A DNA stretch of 38,516 nt from an uncultured Alteromonadales bacterium (GTDB taxonomy: Bacteria > Pseudomonadota > Gammaproteobacteria > Pseudomonadales > Cellvibrionaceae). Shown here in pieces: positions 32,443-38,516 of the stretch. Each line of letters begins with the position of its first letter. Position 1 is the stretch's first letter. The DNA is taken from NCBI GenBank assembly GCA_937864365.1, contig CALMJT010000018.1:1-38516 (forward strand), in the 5' to 3' direction. Both the position numbers and the translations under genes were made by a program. The notes under the pieces were generated by a model that did no database searches, had not been told where the DNA came from, and saw only the letters and a list, made by a program, of their open reading frames with translations.

Positions 32443-33720
32443 ATGAACGAAACAAATAATTCTTGGTACCAACACAGCGCTAACTGGAAAACACAATTTC
32501 CGCAATTAACTGAAAATAAAACCGTTGATGTCTGCGTTATAGGCGCAGGCATCACAGGTCTTACTACAGCACTTAATCTTGCCGAACAAGGTTTACGCGT
32601 TTGCATACTTGAAAGCGAGCACGTTGGCTTTGGCGCATCAGGTCGCAGTGGCGGTCAAATGATTTTTGGCTTTGCCGCCGAACAACCAACCATTGAAAAT
32701 TTAGTCGGCAAAAATAACGCAAAAATCATTTGGGATTGTGGACTAGATGGCTTAAACCTTACTCGATCAAGAATCGAAAAGCACAAAATCGACTGTGATT
32801 ATGTTGCAGGACAAGCCAATCTAGCGTTAAAACCCAGACAAGAAAAAGATTTGCGTCATTGGCAAGAATCCTTAGAAAAAGACTACGGCTACCAAACACT
32901 TGAATTTTGGGATAAACAAAAAACTCGCGAAGAAGTGAATAGTGAAAAATACATTGCCGGTCTGTACGACAGCAACAGTGCGCACTTGCATCCTTTAAAT
33001 TACACGCTCGGCCTAGCCAAAGCGGCCCAAGAAGCGGGCGTAGAAATTTTTGAATATTCTCCGGTAACCCAATTAAAAAAAGGCAATCCCGCAGTCGTTA
33101 AAACACCCAAAGGCGATATTACAGCAAGCTTTGTTGTACTCGCTGGCAATGCCTATTTACCCGAATTAGGCGTTGGTCTTCGCAATAAGGTCATGCCTGT
33201 GGGCACTTACATCTGTGCCAGTGAACCCTTGGGCGAAGAAAAGTGTCGAGAATTAATTACCAATAACTACGGAATTTGCGACATTAATTTCGTTTTAGAT
33301 TATTACCGGTGTTCCAGTGATTTTCGCATGCTTTTTGGCGGCAGAGTTTCTTATTCAACACTTGAACCCGCCAACCTAAAAAACACCATGCGCAAAAGAA
33401 TGATCGATGTTTTCCCACAATTAAATGACGTCAAAATTGATTTCGCCTGGGGCGGTTACGTTGCCATTACCATGAACCGTGCACCACATTTTGGTCGCGC
33501 CGATAAAAATATCTTTTTTGCTCAAGGCTTTTCGGGTCATGGAATTGCTGCAACCGGACTTGCCGGAAAATTAATGGCCGATGCAATTACCGGCACCGCC
33601 GATAAATTTGACGTTTTTGGCAAAATTCCACATATGTCGTTTCCGGGTGGAAGAATGTTTAGAACACCAGCCCTAGTACTAGCGATGGCTTGGTTTAGAA
33701 TGAAAGATATGTTGCCTTAA
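32443..33720 (+). CDS. puuB: Gamma-glutamylputrescine oxidoreductase
   Basis: The 425-residue FAD enzyme has VDVCVIGAGITGLTTALNLA (Rossmann fold) followed by VGFGASGRSGGQMIFGF, typical of the DAO/PuuB family. The C-terminal FFAQGFSGHGIAATGLAG closes the FAD site. It oxidises gamma-glutamylputrescine to the aldehyde, giving NH3 and H2O2. It starts 3 nt after the ligase stop and ends 1 nt before aguA, so the three genes are one transcript. It is cytoplasmic. Confidence 0.92.
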   Translation: MNETNNSWYQHSANWKTQFPQLTENKTVDVCVIGAGITGLTTALNLAEQGLRVCILESEHVGFGASGRSGGQMIFGFAAEQPTIENLVGKNNAKIIWDCGLDGLNLTRSRIEKHKIDCDYVAGQANLALKPRQEKDLRHWQESLEKDYGYQTLEFWDKQKTREEVNSEKYIAGLYDSNSAHLHPLNYTLGLAKAAQEAGVEIFEYSPVTQLKKGNPAVVKTPKGDITASFVVLAGNAYLPELGVGLRNKVMPVGTYICASEPLGEEKCRELITNNYGICDINFVLDYYRCSSDFRMLFGGRVSYSTLEPANLKNTMRKRMIDVFPQLNDVKIDFAWGGYVAITMNRAPHFGRADKNIFFAQGFSGHGIAATGLAGKLMADAITGTADKFDVFGKIPHMSFPGGRMFRTPALVLAMAWFRMKDMLP

Positions 33721-33721
33721 A

Positions 33722-34735
33722 ATGACTAAAATCATGACTCAAACAAACAATATTTGGTTTCCACCCGAGTGGCATCAACACGAACGCTGCTGGATGGCTT
33801 GGCCATGCTTTAAAGACTTATGGCAAGAGCACTTCACAGACGCAAAATATACTTACGCAAATATCGCCAATACTATCGCACATTTTGAATCGGTAACCAT
33901 GCTGGTTCATCCAAGCCAAGTAAAAGAAGCGCGTCGATTACTGTCACACAACGTTGAAATTCTTCCCATGGATATCAATGACTCTTGGATGCGCGACACA
34001 GGCCCAACCTTTGTTTTTAACAACCAAGAACTACAAGGTATTGATTGGACGTTTAACGGCTGGGGCAAATTTCCCTTTCAACAAGATCAATTTATCGCTC
34101 AAAATGTTTTGCGACATTTATCGTTGCACATTATATCGAGTGATCTTGTCAACGAAGGCGGTGCCATTCATACCGACGGCGAAGGCACATTAATGGTTAC
34201 CAAAAATGTGCAGCTGAATAAAAATCGTAATCCAAACTTGTCGCAACAAGATGTTGAAGAAAAATTAAAAGCAGCGACCGGCTGTGAAAAAATTATTTGG
34301 TTTGATTACGGATTAACAGACGATCACACTGATGGACATGTCGATCAATTCGCATGTTTTGTGGCACCACAAAAAATAGTGGTACTCGACAGCGATAATC
34401 CCACAGACAGTAATTACTCGCGTTTAAAATCTCATATCGAGCAATTGCGTAATGAAACCGACGCTAAAGGAAGACCGTTAGAAGTCGTTAGTATTCAACA
34501 ACCCAGTTGTGAGCTAGAAGATAACGCTCGCCTTGGAAAATCCTACATTAACTTCTATATTGCAAATGGCGGCGTCATTATGCCCTCTTACGGTGAACCC
34601 GAAGCAGACCAAGCAGCCTTCGATGTTTTGCAAAATTGCTTTACCGATCGCCAAGTGGTGCAAGTCGATTGTCGAACTCTCGTTCGTGGCGGTGGTAATA
34701 TTCACTGTATTACACAACAACAGCCAAAGGCTTAA
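33722..34735 (+). CDS. aguA: Agmatine deiminase
   Basis: The 337-residue protein is of the peptidylarginine-deiminase fold. The segments MRDTGPTFVF, LTDDHTDGHVDQFACFV and RGGGNIHCITQQQP hold the Asp/His residues and the catalytic Cys (about 329). It converts agmatine to N-carbamoylputrescine and NH3, the substrate for AguB. ATG 33722 lies 1 nt after the puuB stop; a second ATG at 33737 is also possible. Having aguA inside the puu operon links agmatine use directly to putrescine breakdown. Confidence 0.93.
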   Translation: MTKIMTQTNNIWFPPEWHQHERCWMAWPCFKDLWQEHFTDAKYTYANIANTIAHFESVTMLVHPSQVKEARRLLSHNVEILPMDINDSWMRDTGPTFVFNNQELQGIDWTFNGWGKFPFQQDQFIAQNVLRHLSLHIISSDLVNEGGAIHTDGEGTLMVTKNVQLNKNRNPNLSQQDVEEKLKAATGCEKIIWFDYGLTDDHTDGHVDQFACFVAPQKIVVLDSDNPTDSNYSRLKSHIEQLRNETDAKGRPLEVVSIQQPSCELEDNARLGKSYINFYIANGGVIMPSYGEPEADQAAFDVLQNCFTDRQVVQVDCRTLVRGGGNIHCITQQQPKA

Positions 34736-34798
34736 TTTTTATTATTTGCGAAAGATTATAAAGCCATAATTTATTCGACTTATTTTTCTGCTCAGTAT

Positions 34799-34830
34799 AA
34801 AAAAACCAAGCAATATTGCTTGGTTTTTTT
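34799..34830. terminator. Bidirectional intrinsic terminator between aguA and puuC
   Basis: ACCAAGCAATATTGCTTGGT forms a strong hairpin flanked by an A-run on the left and a T-run on the right. It can therefore end both the plus-strand operon and minus-strand puuC. Confidence 0.9.
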
Positions 34831-34891
34831 ATTTGAAGAGCCCGATTTATTAAAACTTACAAAATCAAAAAACTATTTATGTTCGCGACAA

Positions 34892-36394
34892 TTAATAATC
34901 CAAATTCATCCAAGTGGCTTTTAGCTCGGTATATTTTTCTAATGCGTGCAATGATTTATCTCGGCCGTTACCGGATTGTTTAAAGCCACCAAAAGGTGCC
35001 GTCATGTCACCGGCATCGTAATAGTTTACCCATACCGAACCCGCTCGTAATTTACGAGATACTCGATGCGCGCGCGCCAAGTCGGTTGTCCATAATGCTG
35101 CGGCAAGTCCGTAGTCGGTATCGTTAGCGATGGCGATGGCTTCTTCTTCGGTATCAAAACCAATTACCGACAATACCGGCCCAAAGATTTCTTCTTGGGC
35201 GATGGTCATTTTGTTATCCACGTTATCAAACACAGTGGGTTCAATATAAAAACCGCCGGTTTTTTCAAGCGCTTGCACACCACCACAAGAAAGTGTCGCG
35301 CCACCGGATTTACCCGTTTCGATGTAACTCAAAACTCGTTGCATTTGCGCCTTATCAACCATGGCGCCAAGGCTTGTCTCCGGATCGAGCGGGTCGCCGG
35401 GCTGCATGGTTTTAGCAGCATTAATCACTTTTTCAACAAACTCTTTTTTAATGGAGTTATGCACTAATAATCGAGAACCGGCGGTACACACCTCTCCCTG
35501 ATTAAAGAAAATACCAACAGCGCTAGCTTTAGCGGCGGTATCTAAATCGGGCGCATCTGGGAATACAATGTTCGGGCTCTTGCCGCCGCACTCAACAAAG
35601 GTACGTTTCATATTGCTTTGCGCACCCAGTGCAAGCAGATGCTTACCAACCGCGGTTGATCCGGTAAAGACCAAGCCATCGATATCCATATGCGTTGCTA
35701 AAGGTTCACCGGCCTCTTTGCCCAAGCCGGTAATCACATTAAATACGCCAGCAGGAATACCTGCCTCTAAGGCAAGCTCACCCAGTTTTAACGCGGTAAG
35801 AGGTGATTTTTCTGAAGGTTTTAAGATTACGCTGTTGCCTGTGGCCAGAGCTGGGCCGATTTTCCAAGCCGCCATAATGAGTGGAAAATTCCACGGCACA
35901 ATAGCCGCAACGACACCTAAGGGATCGCGAGTTACCAAACCCAATTCTTTCGGGCTAGTGGGAGCTACTTCATCGTAGATCTTATCGACGGCTTCAGCAT
36001 TCCAGCGAATACAACGCACCGTTGCAGGAATATCCACCGCTAAAGAATCGCCAATGGGTTTACCCATATCAAGGGTCTCAAGTAACGCTAACTCGTCGCC
36101 GTGTTTTTGTATGAGATCGGCAAATTTCAATAATTTTGATTTACGCACGCCCGGTGGTAATTCCGACCAACAACCCGATTCAAAGGCATTACGAGCAGCG
36201 GTTACCGCAAGCTCTACGTCGGCTTGATTACAGGCGGGAATATTGGTTAGCACTCGACCATCAATGGGACTGACACAGGGAAAGGTTTCGCCAGTAACGC
36301 TGGATTTAAATTCGCCATTAATAATGATTTGATTAGGAAACTCAGTTCTTTGAGCTTTTTCTTGCCAAAATGCTTTATTTTTAATTTCAGACAT
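34892..36394 (-). CDS. puuC: Gamma-glutamyl-gamma-aminobutyraldehyde dehydrogenase
   Basis: The 500-residue aldehyde dehydrogenase has Asn169 (PWNFP), Glu268 (FVECGGKSPN) and catalytic Cys303 (NQGEVCTAGSRLL), with the NAD-binding FTGSTAVGK. The sequence style and context match PuuC, which oxidises gamma-glutamyl-gamma-aminobutyraldehyde, and possibly 4-aminobutanal from SpuC. The gene is alone on the minus strand and converges with aguA at a shared terminator. The upstream region holds the palindrome CTATCGATAG at 36424-36433. Confidence 0.9.
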   Translation of the reverse strand: MSEIKNKAFWQEKAQRTEFPNQIIINGEFKSSVTGETFPCVSPIDGRVLTNIPACNQADVELAVTAARNAFESGCWSELPPGVRKSKLLKFADLIQKHGDELALLETLDMGKPIGDSLAVDIPATVRCIRWNAEAVDKIYDEVAPTSPKELGLVTRDPLGVVAAIVPWNFPLIMAAWKIGPALATGNSVILKPSEKSPLTALKLGELALEAGIPAGVFNVITGLGKEAGEPLATHMDIDGLVFTGSTAVGKHLLALGAQSNMKRTFVECGGKSPNIVFPDAPDLDTAAKASAVGIFFNQGEVCTAGSRLLVHNSIKKEFVEKVINAAKTMQPGDPLDPETSLGAMVDKAQMQRVLSYIETGKSGGATLSCGGVQALEKTGGFYIEPTVFDNVDNKMTIAQEEIFGPVLSVIGFDTEEEAIAIANDTDYGLAAALWTTDLARAHRVSRKLRAGSVWVNYYDAGDMTAPFGGFKQSGNGRDKSLHALEKYTELKATWMNLDY

Positions 36395-36645
36395 GCGATT
36401 TACCCGTACTGTTTAGAGCGCTTCTATCGATAGCAAAGGATGACGCTCAATTTGATCAACGGTCAACAAGTGCGACCCAAGGTTATCAGATTAATGTGAA
36501 CCACTTTAGCACTTGGCTGTGCAACAAAAAAGCAAACCCTGAATAGAATTTGAGATTAATTGACGAAGAAATCTCACGAGAATTGGCAAGCAATTTCACT
36601 CAAATAATGAGCGAATCAACACCTGATTAGCATCAATATCGCTTT

Positions 36646-37197
36646 CTAAAAGGTTGTTGGGGTACTTGCTGAAATGATAATGGCAGGTTCTTCAGTCAAA
36701 TTGCGAAAACGATGTGGAATTTTAGTTTCAAAGTAATAACCTTCACCGGCCTTTAAAATTCGCACCTTCTCACCAATTGTGATTTCTACTTCGCCGGCAA
36801 TAATAACTCCGCACTCTTCTCCAGAATGAGCAACCATTTCTATACCGGTATCGGCACCGGGACCAAACACCTCGCGCAGCATAGTCATTTTGCGATTGTT
36901 AAAATTGGCCCCAATTAAATAATAATTGAGAAAATTCTGACCGATATCGGGCTGATCATCAATCGAATAAAAATGAGAGCGCTCTATAGGAGCTACGTCT
37001 AGGGTAAAAAATTCCGATAGAGTCATCGGAATGCCATCAAGAACTTTTTTTAAGGAAGCTACAGAAGGGCTGACACGATTTTGCTCAATTAAGGAGATTG
37101 TACTATTGGTCACACCAACGCGTTTGGCTAACTCGCGCTGAGAGATACCTTTTGCTTTGCGTACGTCACGCAATCGCTCACCCACATCAATTGACAT
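36646..37197 (-). CDS. puuR: PuuR-like HTH-cupin transcriptional regulator
   Basis: The 183-residue protein has an N-terminal XRE-type helix-turn-helix (GISQRELAKRVGVTNSTISL, about 18-37) and a C-terminal cupin (MVAHSGEECGVIIAGEVEI and GEGYYFETKIPHRFRN, about 120-175). This is the PuuR build: a repressor relieved by putrescine. ATG 37197 follows GGAG by 6 nt. It lies upstream of puuC on the same strand, 251 bp away. Operators are not assigned, but the inverted repeats at 30792-30814 and 30961-30991 are candidates. Confidence 0.88.
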   Translation of the reverse strand: MSIDVGERLRDVRKAKGISQRELAKRVGVTNSTISLIEQNRVSPSVASLKKVLDGIPMTLSEFFTLDVAPIERSHFYSIDDQPDIGQNFLNYYLIGANFNNRKMTMLREVFGPGADTGIEMVAHSGEECGVIIAGEVEITIGEKVRILKAGEGYYFETKIPHRFRNLTEEPAIIISASTPTTF

Positions 37198-37627
37198 ACA
37201 TAGCTCCTGTGGTGATATTGTTCGTCGCCATCCTTGGGAAATTTGCTACCAATTAATTTGTACACATGAGTTTTTGAAAGTAACACCAACTCAGTAGAGT
37301 GTTCGATTATGCCTAAGTTTTGCTAATACTGCTAAGATTTTTAACACACGTTAAGAAAATAAATCACCGATTGTGAGGCAGTTATTTATTCGAACAGTAG
37401 TGCTTACTCACTCATTTTAAAAGGACAACAGAACTCGAAATAATCACCAAAACACAATGTTCGCCAGCTGTTAATAGGCCGGCTTAAATCCGTTATTTTT
37501 ATAATGACAAAGCTTAAAAATTATCAGTAATTTAAAAAGGTATTTTTCAAATTATTTCGTCTAAAGGATTCTAAATTGAAGCTTGTACTCGCCGAAACGC
37601 CTTAATAACTTTTAAGCAGCAAGACGA
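37198..37627. other. Intergenic region upstream of puuR
   Basis: This 430-bp AT-rich region should hold the puuR promoter on the minus strand. Apart from the puuR ribosome-binding site (CAGGAG on the minus strand) I see no clear terminator, operator or gene. Confidence 0.4.
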
Positions 37628-38386
37628 CTAATCGCCGCCGGAACTGCATGAACTACATGAGCTACAAGAACTACCGGAGTGGCTACTGGAAGAATCGGAG
37701 CCGCATCCAAAAGTGTCATTATTATCAAAACTACTGCCACAATCTGACGAACAATTAATCTCTTCAGCGCAATAGCCATTATTGCCTGCATTACTATTAC
37801 TGTCTCGACCAGCGATGGTTGAACACTTCAATTGATGATAAAAACCATCGGGAATTTTTAACCGCGAATCTAGGGCAAAAATAAAAGGTAATCGACTTGG
37901 TGATTTTGGGTTTATCTTTTCACGCAGGCATGCCAATCGCCAAGTTCTTTTAATTCCTGCGGTTGCTGCCTTAGGGGATGTCATCGCTTCTGTTGGCGTA
38001 TGATGCAGAAATCGACCGAAGGCTTTTTTGCAAAATTGTTCATAATTGCGGGTAAATAAAATAAATTCGTGCCATAAATAATCTACAGCTTGTGATGGCA
38101 TAGCCAAGCTTTTCTGCTGAGCGGCAATAACCAATTCAAAATAATCACGCAAACCTTGTTCTGCAAGCAAAGTCTGCTGTTGCGTTAAATGCGGATAATT
38201 TTGCTGTAATTTATCGTAGATACGTTTTGGAAATTTGTACGTAGTTATATAGGCTAGTCTTTTTTGATAGGTTCTTCTCGACAACCCTTTTTTGATAACC
38301 ACCGTTAAAACTAATACTAAAACCGTAAAAATACCGATATAAATTACGTTATTGAAATTCGATAAAATTCTTAGTAAAAAATCCAT
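37628..38386 (-). CDS. Membrane-anchored protein with Cys/Ser-rich tail (glycine-rich-domain-like)
   Basis: The 252-residue product has one N-terminal membrane segment (about 13-32). A cytoplasmic-looking domain follows, with the family hallmark AVDYLWHEFILFTRNYEQFC and AFGRFLHHTPTEAM. The last 45 residues are almost entirely Ser, Cys, Gly, Asn and Asp, with CSSCSSCSS near the end. This matches a conserved gammaproteobacterial group of unknown function often named glycine-rich-domain proteins. The tail could bind metal or be disordered. It is unrelated in function to the polyamine genes as far as can be seen. Confidence 0.75.
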   Translation of the reverse strand: MDFLLRILSNFNNVIYIGIFTVLVLVLTVVIKKGLSRRTYQKRLAYITTYKFPKRIYDKLQQNYPHLTQQQTLLAEQGLRDYFELVIAAQQKSLAMPSQAVDYLWHEFILFTRNYEQFCKKAFGRFLHHTPTEAMTSPKAATAGIKRTWRLACLREKINPKSPSRLPFIFALDSRLKIPDGFYHQLKCSTIAGRDSNSNAGNNGYCAEEINCSSDCGSSFDNNDTFGCGSDSSSSHSGSSCSSCSSCSSGGD

Positions 38387-38516
38387 TTAAATAGCCTCCA
38401 ACAACGAATTATCCAAAACTTCCACCTTTAAAGCTCTACAATTTCTGAATCAAAGAAACTTTTATATTTCAAAAATACAAAATTCTTTGTACTTAATATT
38501 CAAAACAAAAAATCAA

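Overview
The window looks like the chromosome of a marine gammaproteobacterium. It carries a TonB-dependent receptor, a BCCT compatible-solute carrier, a CosR/EctR-like MarR regulator, a Pot/Puu/Spu/Agu polyamine cluster, and cassette attC sites of the kind common in marine Gammaproteobacteria. Genus cannot be fixed from sequence reading alone. There is no tRNA, rRNA or CRISPR that I can see.

Layout. (1) 1-2.2 kb: a TPR-sulfotransferase gene flanked on both sides by a 53-bp palindromic repeat. (2) 2.3-7.4 kb: a TonB-dependent receptor diverging from a BCCT transporter-marR pair. Their shared 336-bp intergenic region holds three TTAG-N4-CTAA sites, the likely operators of the MarR protein. (3) 8.1-15.9 kb: an AT-rich run of small, same-strand, mostly unrecognised genes separated by several good and several decayed attC sites, with no integrase gene in the window. 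I read it as a CALIN (integron cassette cluster lacking an integrase). It includes a BrnT toxin with two short BrnA-like partners, a GNAT protein with two tiny overlapping partners, lipoproteins, small membrane proteins and a frameshifted gene. (4) 16.1-17.6 kb: an exported amidohydrolase. (5) 17.7-20.0 kb: a two-gene minus-strand operon. Its first product looks like a domesticated ISL3-type transposase N-terminus (no catalytic domain) fused to three repeats of about 80-90 residues; its second product is of unknown function. Upstream lies 1.5 kb of AT-rich sequence with no gene. (6) 21.5-37.2 kb: a polyamine and agmatine uptake and catabolism cluster.

How the polyamine genes fit together. PotF/G/H/I import putrescine or a related polyamine. 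AguA (agmatine deiminase) and AguB (N-carbamoylputrescine amidase) convert agmatine to putrescine. Two glutamine-synthetase-like ligases (PuuA/SpuI type), PuuB oxidase, PuuC dehydrogenase and PuuD hydrolase form the gamma-glutamylated route to GABA. A SpuC-type aminotransferase gives the direct transamination route. A PuuR-like HTH-cupin protein is the likely regulator. The genes are split between a long minus-strand unit (30.6 to 21.5 kb), a plus-strand operon (31.1-34.7 kb), and minus-strand puuC and puuR.

The best candidates for something undescribed are the transposase-derived repeat protein with its partner, the cassette cluster with its two 'enzyme plus two tiny charged proteins' operons, and the receptor/BCCT/MarR regulon with its three matching operators.
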